Positions 25,836 to 33,960 of a stretch of DNA of 64,000 nucleotides are shown here, one piece after another (the stretch's first letter is position 1; each line of letters opens with the position of its first letter). Origin of the DNA: Acetoanaerobium pronyense (GTDB lineage Bacteria > Bacillota > Clostridia > Peptostreptococcales > Filifactoraceae); assembly GCF_017874355.1 (NCBI RefSeq), contig NZ_JAGGLI010000008.1, forward strand, positions 1 to 64,000, read 5' to 3'. Both the position numbers and the translations under genes were made by a program. Below the pieces are notes generated by a model. It was not told the origin of the DNA and did no database searches. It saw only the letters and a program-made list of their open reading frames with translations.

Positions 25836-26513
25836 CTATCTTTTCACCTCCAGTATATATCCAGCTCCTCTTATTGTTTCTATAGATACATTTGACTTTA
25901 AAAACAAAAGCTTCTTTCTTAAAAATGATATATATACCTCCACGTGATTATGCTCTACATCTGAGTCAAATCCCCAAAGTTTTTCAATGATTAGCTCTTT
26001 GGAGGATATGAGTTTGTGTCTTAAAATAAGAAGCTCCATAAGCTCACTTTCTTTGAGGGTGAGCTTTATTTCATTTGAATTTGATGCAAGCTTCAACGTA
26101 GAGGGATCAAGGCTCAAATCCTCAAATCTTATTAGATTATCTTTAGGTATCTCACCTTTACGTCTTGATACTGCTCTTATCCTTGCCATTAATTCCTCTG
26201 TGGAAAATGGTTTTGGAAGATAATCATCAGCACCGCTATCAAGCCCTGTAATCCTATCCTTTATATCCCCCTTTGCTGTAAGCATAATTACAGGGGTGGT
26301 TATATTTTCTTTTCGGAGCTTTTTGAGCACAGAGATACCATCCAATTTTGGAATCATGATATCAAGCAATATCACATCATAAATTCCAGTAAGGGCATGG
26401 TCAAGGCCCATTTCTCCATCAAAAATCATATCTGAAGTATAGTTCTGTTTCTTTAATATTTGGGAAAGTGCTTCAGCAAGATGTACCTCATCTTCTATTA
26501 TTAATACTCTCAT
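25836..26513 (-). CDS. OmpR/PhoB-family response regulator
   Basis: A 225-aa protein with a receiver domain (VLIIEDEVHLAEAL; acceptor D51 in VILLDIMIPKLDGI; MLTAKGD; DYLPKPFS) and a C-terminal winged helix (LTLKESELMELLILRH, VEVYISFLRKKL, ETIRGAGYIL). ATG at 26513 follows AAAGGATATTT. First gene of the kinase operon. It faces, across a 257-bp gap with a 55-bp palindrome, the VTC operon, so it probably controls that operon and itself. Confidence 0.94.
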   Translation of the reverse strand: MRVLIIEDEVHLAEALSQILKKQNYTSDMIFDGEMGLDHALTGIYDVILLDIMIPKLDGISVLKKLRKENITTPVIMLTAKGDIKDRITGLDSGADDYLPKPFSTEELMARIRAVSRRKGEIPKDNLIRFEDLSLDPSTLKLASNSNEIKLTLKESELMELLILRHKLISSKELIIEKLWGFDSDVEHNHVEVYISFLRKKLLFLKSNVSIETIRGAGYILEVKR

Positions 26514-26643
26514 AAATATCCTTTCTTGATTCATGAATAATTTTAATTCCTATATTTTTATTTTACTTACATGAAGTAGAGTATAAAAGGCCTTTTAGGA
26601 TTTATCTAATGACTGTATTTATTGAAAATTATTATATCATATG

Positions 26644-26698
26644 AACCTTAAATAAACCTTAATTAAGCTTTCTCATGCTTTAAGGTTTATTTAAGGTT
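26644..26698. promoter_or_regulatory. 55-bp palindrome of OmpR-type direct repeats
   Basis: Two perfect 19-bp arms (26644-26662 and 26680-26698) flank a 17-bp centre. Each arm is itself two copies of TTAAGGTT spaced 11 bp apart, the one-turn spacing typical of tandem OmpR-family response regulator half-sites. The site lies in the gap between the response regulator gene and the VTC gene, 130 and 72 bp from their starts. It is inferred to be the operator of the adjacent regulator acting on both promoters. Confidence 0.7.
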
Positions 26699-26770
26699 TA
26701 GGGATTACAATTAATTTAATGATAGTGCATCTAATAGCTTAATGATATTAAAAGAGAAAGGAGAGGCTTT

Positions 26771-27511
26771 ATGTCTAAGTCAGTGTTTAGCAGAAATGAG
26801 ATAAAATATATCATCACATCAAGTGAGCAGCTGAAAATTGAAGAGGGAATCAGGGAGTATGTAAAATCCGACCCCTATAGCAAGGGGAATAGGTTTTATA
26901 CTATAACAAATTTATATTTTGACACTAAAGAAGATGAATTAATAAGACACTCTTTATCAAAGCCAATATACAAAGAAAAAATCAGATTAAGGGGATATGG
27001 AGTCCCATCTATGGAGGATATAGTATTTTTAGAAATTAAGAAAAAATACAAAAGCCTTGTCAACAAGAGAAGAGTAAACCTTAGACTAAAAGATGCAAAA
27101 AATTATTTGAATAATAGGCTAAAGCCTGATGATTTAGATTTTATGACTGCTCAGGTTTTCAAAGAGCTTGATTATATGCTTTCATTAAAAGAGTTTTTTC
27201 CTAAAGCATATATTGCTTATGATAGAAAAGCTTTTTTTGGAAAAGATTCAGATGACCTAAGAATAACATTTGACAAAAATATAAGGGCAAGGCGACAGGA
27301 TTTGGAGCTTGAAAAAGGGGACTATGGAGAGCTTATACTAGACAAGTCTTTATGGATTATGGAAATCAAATGTAATGAAAGTATTCCTCTGTGGCTTACA
27401 AAGCTACTAGCAAAAGAAGATATAAAAAAATCCAGTTTTTCAAAATATGGAAAAGAATATACTCAGTATATTTTAAACAACAAAAAGGAGATGTATAAAA
27501 GTGTTGGATGA
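26771..27511 (+). CDS. VTC-domain (polyphosphate polymerase-like) protein
   Basis: A 246-aa protein of the VTC domain family (YKEKIRLRGYG and VFLEIKKKYKSLVNKRRVNL are the basic tunnel strands, YIAYDRKAFFG and LILDKSLWIMEIKC the later ones). In yeast the VTC4 domain makes polyphosphate from ATP at the vacuole; bacterial members sit beside DUF4956 and CotH genes, and their product is not established. No membrane helix. ATG with AAAGGAGAGGC upstream. It overlaps the DUF4956 gene by 11 bases. Confidence 0.88.
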   Translation: MSKSVFSRNEIKYIITSSEQLKIEEGIREYVKSDPYSKGNRFYTITNLYFDTKEDELIRHSLSKPIYKEKIRLRGYGVPSMEDIVFLEIKKKYKSLVNKRRVNLRLKDAKNYLNNRLKPDDLDFMTAQVFKELDYMLSLKEFFPKAYIAYDRKAFFGKDSDDLRITFDKNIRARRQDLELEKGDYGELILDKSLWIMEIKCNESIPLWLTKLLAKEDIKKSSFSKYGKEYTQYILNNKKEMYKSVG

Positions 27512-28181
27512 AATATTAGCTATACAAAGTGTAAGTGCTGGAGCTTCAGCATATGATATTTTAGGAAATATAGTAATCTCATTTATCTTAGGTGGACTTA
27601 TAAGTATGACCTATCAGAAAACCTCCAATAAAGGAGGGTATTCTTCCTCATTGGCTGTCACACTTATAATGGTTCCTATGGTGATTGGGATGATAATATT
27701 TTTAATAGGAAATAATGTGGCAAGAGCATTTAGCTTGGCTGGAGCATTTTCAATAATAAGATTCAGAAGTGCTCCTGGGGACCCAAAGGATATCACATAC
27801 GTACTCTTTGCAATGGCAGCTGGGCTTGCAACAGGAGTTGGATTTTATGTGTATGGAGCTATTTTTTCGGTTGTTCTTTGCCTTTTAATGTTTATACTTC
27901 ACAAGATAGACTTTGGAGAAAGTACTTCTTCTGAAAAGATATTGAAAATTACAGTACCAGAAAACCTAAGCTTTGAAGGGGTTTTTAACGAAATTTTAGA
28001 TATATACTCAAATAACTATAGCCTATCTAAGATAAAGACCTCGGAGCTTGGAAGTCTCTATCAGCTGGAGTACAAGGTTAATCTAAAGGATGAAGGGAAA
28101 ATAAAGGAACTAATGGATGAACTAAGAGCTAGAAATGGGAACCTTACTATAGCTATATTTTCTCAGGAACAGGTAGCATAA
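27501..28181 (+). CDS. DUF4956 membrane protein
   Basis: A 226-aa protein with four or so membrane helices in the first 130 residues (IVISFILGGLISMTYQKT, LAVTLIMVPMVIGMIIFLIG, SLAGAFSIIRFRSAPGDPKDI, YVLFAMAAGLATGVGFYVYG) and a cytoplasmic C-terminal domain of about 90 residues. The FSIIRFRSAPGDPKD signature is typical of DUF4956. It is genetically tied to VTC proteins and is probably their membrane partner, as VTC subunits are membrane bound in yeast. GTG start inside the VTC gene, behind AAAGGAG. Confidence 0.88.
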   Translation: MLDEILAIQSVSAGASAYDILGNIVISFILGGLISMTYQKTSNKGGYSSSLAVTLIMVPMVIGMIIFLIGNNVARAFSLAGAFSIIRFRSAPGDPKDITYVLFAMAAGLATGVGFYVYGAIFSVVLCLLMFILHKIDFGESTSSEKILKITVPENLSFEGVFNEILDIYSNNYSLSKIKTSELGSLYQLEYKVNLKDEGKIKELMDELRARNGNLTIAIFSQEQVA

Positions 28182-28237
28182 GGTTAAATAATGAAATTAA
28201 AAACTTATGGATAATTTAGTATATGAAGGAGGAAAAA

Positions 28238-29740
28238 ATGAAAAAGCAGACTACATTTTTATTAATGATATTAACTATATTAATTTTATCTATAGGGACG
28301 TTCAAAATTTATGGAGAGAGTTTCACAGGCACTATCATAGAGATGATAGAAGACCAAGAAGATTATGTAGGATATGAAAGTTTTTTTGAAAAAGGTACGG
28401 TGACAGATATTTATATAGAAATAGAGGAAGAAAGCTGGGAGAACATACTAGAGGATCCCCTTGCAGAATCATACGAAAAAGTAATTCTTAAGGTTGCAGA
28501 TGAGATTTATGAGGATGTGGGATTTAGAACAAAAGGAAATTCCACCCTAAAATCGGTAGCTAGGGATGAAGATTCTGATAGGTATAGCTTTAAGATAAAC
28601 CTCAACAAATACAATAAAAATCAGCTTATGATGGGACTTGACGAGTTTGTACTTAATAACAATTATTCAGACCCGTCATATATAAGAGAGTATTTGAGCT
28701 ATGAAATTTTAAGAGACTTAGGAGAAAAAGTTCCTCTTGTAACATTTGCCAACCTATATATCAATGGTGAGCTTTATGGATTATATACTATGGTGGAATC
28801 TGTTGAAGACAGTTTTTTGGAAAGAGAATTTCAAAACTCTACAGGAAACTTGTATAAAGCGGATCAAGGAAGTAGCTTGAAATTTGAAGAGTCTAGCACA
28901 TATGATACTCTTGAGCAAAAATCAGGCAAAGATAAAAGTAAAGATGATCTTACAAGACTTATAAAGGTGTTAAATGATATGCCAGAGGGAGAAAAGGGAG
29001 ATATCGAAGAAGTGCTTGATGTAAATAGTGCATTGAGGTATTTTGCTGTAAATTATGTTCTTGGAAACTATGATAGCTATCATGGGAACAGGTCTCACAA
29101 TTATTATCTGTATTCCATAGATGGCAAATTTACTTTAATACCATGGGATTATAATATGTCATTTGGAGGCTTTGGGGGAAATAGAGGAAGTGCTTCCTTA
29201 TATGAGCCAATAGGCCAAGGTACTTTAGATGAATATCCTCTTATAAAAAACTTACTAGCAGTAGATGAATATAGGGTGATTTATGAAGACTATGTTAAAG
29301 AGCTAGTAGATGGTCTTGAAAATTTTGAAGAAGAGTTCAATCTGATTGCAGATATGATAAGAACATTTGTAGAAAATGACCCAACGAAATTTTATACACT
29401 TGAACAATTTGAATCAAGCTATATATATCAAGAAAATGAAAAATCTTCATTGGACCAAATGGCAAATGCTCCTGATTTTTCACAAAGGCCTCAAATGAAC
29501 AAAATGCCTGAAAATATGAATGCTCTGGAGCCACCAGCTATAGGTGAATTTCCAAAAGATGAATTGAGAAGACCAGATACTGAAAACAGAGAAATTGAAA
29601 GACCAAATACTCAAAATAGAGAGATTGAAAGACCAAATAATATGGAGAATATGATGCAGGGAGGCTCCCTAATTAATTTTATGAGAGATAATTTAAGCAA
29701 AATAAAAGAGGAGCTAAGTATTAGCTCCCAGTACTTGTAA
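28238..29740 (+). CDS. Secreted CotH-family protein kinase-like protein
   Basis: A 500-aa protein. A signal peptide (KKQTTFLLMILTILILSIG) is followed by the CotH domain: VGFRTKGNSTLKS, NNYSDPSYIREYLSYEILRD, NLYINGELYGLYTMVE, GNYDSYHGNRSHNYYLY and FTLIPWDYNMSFG, the last being the metal-binding DFG-like site of CotH kinases. CotH in Bacillus spores phosphorylates coat proteins; here the signal peptide points to an extracellular role. The C-terminal 100 residues are low complexity (short RPDTENREIE-like repeats). ATG at 28238 follows GGAGGAAAAA. It is the third gene of the VTC operon and overlaps the convergent ABC permease gene by 20 bp. Confidence 0.87.
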   Translation: MKKQTTFLLMILTILILSIGTFKIYGESFTGTIIEMIEDQEDYVGYESFFEKGTVTDIYIEIEEESWENILEDPLAESYEKVILKVADEIYEDVGFRTKGNSTLKSVARDEDSDRYSFKINLNKYNKNQLMMGLDEFVLNNNYSDPSYIREYLSYEILRDLGEKVPLVTFANLYINGELYGLYTMVESVEDSFLEREFQNSTGNLYKADQGSSLKFEESSTYDTLEQKSGKDKSKDDLTRLIKVLNDMPEGEKGDIEEVLDVNSALRYFAVNYVLGNYDSYHGNRSHNYYLYSIDGKFTLIPWDYNMSFGGFGGNRGSASLYEPIGQGTLDEYPLIKNLLAVDEYRVIYEDYVKELVDGLENFEEEFNLIADMIRTFVENDPTKFYTLEQFESSYIYQENEKSSLDQMANAPDFSQRPQMNKMPENMNALEPPAIGEFPKDELRRPDTENREIERPNTQNREIERPNNMENMMQGGSLINFMRDNLSKIKEELSISSQYL

Positions 29741-30515
29741 AGGCTTTTACTCCCAGAGTCCAGAATTTGTATGATATCATGCAGCTTACAATTGCGACAA
29801 CTGGAGTCCATAGGGCAAATACTCTATATCCTGAGTGTTCAATAAAATAAGAAGCGGGATAAAAGGCTGTGAAGCCATATGGAATCAGCCAAGTAAGAAT
29901 AAATGCGATACCTTTATTGTAAATGGTCAGTGGGTATCTGGTGAATTCGCTTAGGTTGAATATAGCCCAAACTATGGGAAGACTGTCAACCATCCAAAAG
30001 GAAAGAGTTATAAAAAATAGATTTACAGATACGAATATAAATCCGCTTGAAATAATTAAAACTAAAAGCATGACAATATTTGAAAGGCTCCAGATTATAT
30101 CGAGATTTGAGGTAGCGGTAAAGAGGACTATTAGTCCGATTAGAAGCTGACCTATTCCATCTTGCTGGAGTCTTTCTGCACATACCTGAAAAAGAGGGTT
30201 TAGTGGTCTGATTAGTATCCTATCGAAATTTCCATTTTTTACATACTGCCATCCAAGAGTCCAAAGGTTGTCGAAAAAGATATGATGGATAGAGCGACCA
30301 AGCATTGCAATTGCATATATAAAGAGAATTTCATAAAAACTCCAACCATTAATCTCTTCAATATGCTGAAAAACAACTCCCACAAAAAATACAGAAGTAA
30401 ATTGCTGAATCAGAACTGAGCTCATTCCAATTAAAAAATCTCCCCGATACTCCATCATGACTTTAAGATGATTTTTAAAATAAACTAAATATAGACGAAT
30501 ATACCTTTTTAGCAA
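29721..30515 (-). CDS. ABC-2 type permease (COG3694-like)
   Basis: A 264-aa protein with six membrane helices, of the family that pairs with a second permease and an ABC ATPase (RYIRLYLVYFKNHLKVMMEYR at the start, NGNFDRILIRPLNPLFQV in the cytoplasmic loop). TTG start after AAAGGAGGAGTCCTC. Last gene of a three-gene leftward operon. Confidence 0.87.
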   Translation of the reverse strand: MLKRYIRLYLVYFKNHLKVMMEYRGDFLIGMSSVLIQQFTSVFFVGVVFQHIEEINGWSFYEILFIYAIAMLGRSIHHIFFDNLWTLGWQYVKNGNFDRILIRPLNPLFQVCAERLQQDGIGQLLIGLIVLFTATSNLDIIWSLSNIVMLLVLIISSGFIFVSVNLFFITLSFWMVDSLPIVWAIFNLSEFTRYPLTIYNKGIAFILTWLIPYGFTAFYPASYFIEHSGYRVFALWTPVVAIVSCMISYKFWTLGVKAFTSTGS

Positions 30516-30541
30516 GAGGACTCCTCCTTTTCAAATAAGTG

Positions 30542-31330
30542 CTAGCCTCCAAATATAGTTACCTTTTTTACGGCATAATGCCAGCTAAGTTTGATAGCAA
30601 AAAAAGTAATTAATAGCCATAGAAATTGAACTGCTATAGCTGTATATGCTGCTATACCAGAGATTGAACCAGTATAGATTGACACAGGAACGTAAATCAT
30701 GGACTGAAATGGCATATACTGACTAAAAGTCCTAAACCATAGTGGAAATAGTGAGATAGGAATCAGCGCTCCTGAAAAAAATCTTATTACCGATTCTTTA
30801 AATACGCTTAGCCCCCAGATATTTACTGTCCAAAAAGCTAATACTCCAACCATTAGGTCTATTTGAGTCCCTAGGAGTATTCCTAGGACTGCACTTACTA
30901 AAAAGAGAAAGAGGCTCTCAGCTGAGGCAGGAAACTGGACTCCTACAAAAATAACAGCTACTAAAAACATGGGAATTGTGCTTCTTAGGGCAGAGGTTGC
31001 TTTTACACCCAAATCTATAGCTACTAGCTTATATAGTATGGTATAAGGCCTTAAAAGCTCTATTGCTATATTGCCTTCTCTTATCTGCTCAGCGAGTTCA
31101 TTTCCTGCTCCCGATACATACTCTGCCATAAGCATTGCAATGACCATATAGGTAAGCATCATTTCAAGGGGCATATCTGCTATTGAGGCTCTATTTGCAT
31201 ATACTGCATGCCAAAAATAATAAAGAACAAGGAGCTGTACTACTGAAGCAAAGGTTCCCGCCCAATACCATGCGGCATATGCTGTATGAATTTTCATGGC
31301 AGATTTAGCTATCTCTATATATTTTCTCAT
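30542..31330 (-). CDS. ABC-2 type permease (COG4587-like)
   Basis: A 262-aa protein with six membrane helices. It shares the REGNIAIELLRPYTILYKLVAID loop with the neighbouring permease's NGNFDRILIRPLNP, showing the two are distant paralogues forming a heterodimer. It starts two bases after the ATPase stop, with AGGGGGCTGTAGTT upstream of the ATG. Confidence 0.88.
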   Translation of the reverse strand: MRKYIEIAKSAMKIHTAYAAWYWAGTFASVVQLLVLYYFWHAVYANRASIADMPLEMMLTYMVIAMLMAEYVSGAGNELAEQIREGNIAIELLRPYTILYKLVAIDLGVKATSALRSTIPMFLVAVIFVGVQFPASAESLFLFLVSAVLGILLGTQIDLMVGVLAFWTVNIWGLSVFKESVIRFFSGALIPISLFPLWFRTFSQYMPFQSMIYVPVSIYTGSISGIAAYTAIAVQFLWLLITFFAIKLSWHYAVKKVTIFGG

Positions 31331-31332
31331 AA

Positions 31333-32325
31333 CTACAGCCCCCTATTAAAAATTTCCTCAACAATTGTTTCTATTTTAGGATCAGATATTGTAAGGTCAC
31401 TCACTTTATAGTTATTCATCATTATAGATATTATGGAAGCCACTGGAGTATCCTTACTCTCAACAGAAAGGGTGAGCTTTCTTGTCTCATTATCATAGCT
31501 TGTAATTTGAGCTATGCCATCTAGCTCTTTTGGAAGTGAAGGCTCTATATCATACTCAAGATCAAAGTGAATCATTCTTTTATGGCCAAATTTTGATTTT
31601 ATGGATTGAAGGTCTCCATCATAAAGTATGACCCCTTCATTTATTATGATTACTCTACTGCATATCTCTTCTATGTCCTGCATATCGTGGGTAGTCAAGA
31701 TTACTGTAGTTCCCCATTTTCTGTTCATTTCCTTTATAAATTCTCGAATCCTTACCTTTACAGCGATATCAAGTCCAATTGTAGGCTCATCTAGATAAAC
31801 TACATCTGGGCGATGAAGAAAAGCAGCAGCGAGTTCGCACCTCATCTTTTGTCCAAGGGATAGCTGTCTTACTGGAATGCTAAGAAGGGGACTGAGATTG
31901 AGGACTTCAGTAAACATTTCCAGAGTTTCTTCATACTGTTCCTTTGGAATGTTGTAGATATGCCTAAGAAGGTCGTATGACTCTCTAACTGGAATATCCC
32001 AAAAGAGCTGAGTTCTTTGGCCAAATACAGCACCTATTTGAAGGGCATTATTCATGCGGTCTTCATAAGGGACGATGTCGTTTACAAGTACAGTTCCATT
32101 TGTTGGAGTGAGGATTCCGCAGAGCATTTTTATAGTTGTAGATTTTCCAGCACCGTTTGCTCCTATATATCCTACCATTTCACCCTTTGAGATATCAAAG
32201 GATATTCCTTTTACAGCTTCTTTTGTTATATATTTTCTTTTAAATAGGGATTTTAATGCCCCTTTTAGCCCAGGATCTCTTTGGACAATTTTATATTCCT
32301 TTGACAGTTCTCTTACCTTTATCAT
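31333..32325 (-). CDS. ABC-2 exporter ATP-binding protein (COG4586-like)
   Basis: About 330 aa. Walker A GANGAGKSTTIKML, the signature LSLGQKMRCELAAAFLHRPD, Walker B VVYLDEPTIGLD and switch HDM are all intact. The family (NatA-like, with a C-terminal extension) exports an unknown substrate together with the two downstream permeases. The ATG at 32325 follows AAAGGCGGTAGCT; an upstream in-frame ATG at 32349 is less likely. First gene of the operon. Confidence 0.92.
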   Translation of the reverse strand: MIKVRELSKEYKIVQRDPGLKGALKSLFKRKYITKEAVKGISFDISKGEMVGYIGANGAGKSTTIKMLCGILTPTNGTVLVNDIVPYEDRMNNALQIGAVFGQRTQLFWDIPVRESYDLLRHIYNIPKEQYEETLEMFTEVLNLSPLLSIPVRQLSLGQKMRCELAAAFLHRPDVVYLDEPTIGLDIAVKVRIREFIKEMNRKWGTTVILTTHDMQDIEEICSRVIIINEGVILYDGDLQSIKSKFGHKRMIHFDLEYDIEPSLPKELDGIAQITSYDNETRKLTLSVESKDTPVASIISIMMNNYKVSDLTISDPKIETIVEEIFNRGL

Positions 32326-32351
32326 AGCTACCGCCTTTCTCAAAGACAATA

Positions 32352-32447
32352 AGGATTTGTATTAATCATATGGATTTTAATTCAGTTAAATGCTAAACTA
32401 CAAGCCGAAGCTGATAGGATTTGTATTAATCATATGGATTTTAATTC
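32352..32447. repeat. 32-bp direct repeat, duplicated end of the MATE gene
   Basis: A perfect 32-bp sequence occurs at 32352-32383 and again at 32416-32447, a 64-bp period. The second copy contains the last codons and stop of the MATE gene. The first copy, read in the corresponding minus frame, again gives ELKSI followed by a stop, with a diverged sequence before it. It looks like the remnant of a partial duplication or of a second MATE-like gene lost by recombination. Confidence 0.75.
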
Positions 32448-33752
32448 TTTAGCCACTAAAAACCATGCAACTAAAAAGGATATAGAGTCAGATACCACAT
32501 TACTGAAAAAAACTCCATCTATGCCCCAAAATAGTGGAACAACCATAAGACTTGGAATTAATATTCCACCGTATCTTAAAATAAGAAGGACTGTAGAGAG
32601 ATTAGGTTTACTTACAGCTTGGAAGTATTGAGCTATAACAGTGTGAAGGCCAGCTGCAGGAAGGGCTAAAAGATAAATTCTCATAGACCTTGAGGTTATA
32701 TTTATTAAAGCCATATCATCTGTAAACATTCTGACTAGGCTATAAGGAAGTAGCATTATCCATAATATCATGATTACTGAAAGTAAAAGGGTGACCTTTA
32801 AGGTAAGGTAAAGGGATTCCTTCACTCTGTGGAATTTTTTTGCACCGAAATTATATCCGCAGATTGGCTGATTTCCCTGGACTAGTCCTATAATTACCAT
32901 ATGATAAAAACTGTAGATAGAGCCTATTATTGTAAAGCCAGCAAGGTGCATATCACTTCCGTGTCTGAGGATTGATGTATTAATCATTACAGATACTGCT
33001 GTACCTAGTATTTGCATATAAAATGTTGGTGAGCCATTTGATATGATTTCTTTAAGATGTCCTATACTAGGCTTTGTTTTTGTAAGCCTTAGTCTAATAG
33101 GGGAATCCTCCCTTTTTATAAAAAAGTAAAGGACAGCAATTGTTACATAAATTTGAGAAATGGCTGTAGCAATAGCAGCTCCTTTGATTCCAAGACCTAG
33201 TGTGAATATAAAAATTGGGTCAAGGACTATATTTAAAATAGAGCTAAAAACTATTATTTTCATGGAGGTCTTTGCAAATCCTATGGATCTTAGTGAGTTG
33301 TTTAGGCAAAAACCTGGAAGACCTAAGATTCCTCCAAGCATCAAAATCACTATATAATCCTTTGCAAAATCCATTACATCAGGGGATACAGATAGTAGTA
33401 TCAAAATCTCCTCTATAAATATGACTACGGGTATTGTAAATAGGGTTAGAGATATAAATATATATTTAAGGGCGGCAAGGAGTATTCCTTCGGCATCATC
33501 GAGCTTTCCTTCGCCGAGTTTTATGGATATAAGGGTAGATGAGCCTATACCGATTAGAAGTACAAAAGCCATCTGAAGTATTTGAAGAGGCATAGTAATT
33601 CCTACTCCTGTGAGGGCTAGAGGGTCTATCCTTCCAACAAAAATCCTATCCACTATGTTGTATATTGCGGAGCTTAGCATTCCAAGTATCGCAGGTATGC
33701 TGAGTCTTAATAAAAGTCCTGAAATTTTATCTTCACCAAGATTTGTAGACAT
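32430..33752 (-). CDS. MATE-family efflux transporter
   Basis: A 440-aa protein with 12 predicted membrane helices. The opening ISGLLLRLSIPAILGMLSSAIYNIVDRIFVGR and the second-half QGNQPICGYNFGAKKFHRVKE loop are typical of MATE (NorM/MepA-type) cation-coupled multidrug exporters. ATG after AGCAGGAGGAAAAAA. Single gene. The TRAP operon follows on the same strand but is separated from it by a terminator. Confidence 0.92.
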   Translation of the reverse strand: MSTNLGEDKISGLLLRLSIPAILGMLSSAIYNIVDRIFVGRIDPLALTGVGITMPLQILQMAFVLLIGIGSSTLISIKLGEGKLDDAEGILLAALKYIFISLTLFTIPVVIFIEEILILLSVSPDVMDFAKDYIVILMLGGILGLPGFCLNNSLRSIGFAKTSMKIIVFSSILNIVLDPIFIFTLGLGIKGAAIATAISQIYVTIAVLYFFIKREDSPIRLRLTKTKPSIGHLKEIISNGSPTFYMQILGTAVSVMINTSILRHGSDMHLAGFTIIGSIYSFYHMVIIGLVQGNQPICGYNFGAKKFHRVKESLYLTLKVTLLLSVIMILWIMLLPYSLVRMFTDDMALINITSRSMRIYLLALPAAGLHTVIAQYFQAVSKPNLSTVLLILRYGGILIPSLMVVPLFWGIDGVFFSNVVSDSISFLVAWFLVAKELKSI

Positions 33753-33870
33753 TTTTTTCCTCCTGCTACTGGAAATATTTCGTTTATCCTAGGGCAAATT
33801 ATAAATTATCTTCTAATATACTTAGCAATGTATTGCATAGAAATTATATCACAAAAAAGAGACAAAAATA

Positions 33871-33906
33871 TAAGCTCAAGCCCTTTTTTATGAGGGCTTG
33901 AGCTTA
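33871..33906 (-). terminator. Rho-independent terminator of the TAXI-TRAP operon
   Basis: A perfect 13-bp inverted repeat TAAGCTCAAGCCC (33871-33883) / GGGCTTGAGCTTA (33894-33906) is followed on the minus strand by TATATTTTTG. It lies 55 bp past the TRAP permease stop. Confidence 0.85.
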
Positions 33907-33960
33907 ACAAATTTTGTTGGTAGTTATACAAATTTAGAAGACTTTTATAAGAAATTCACA

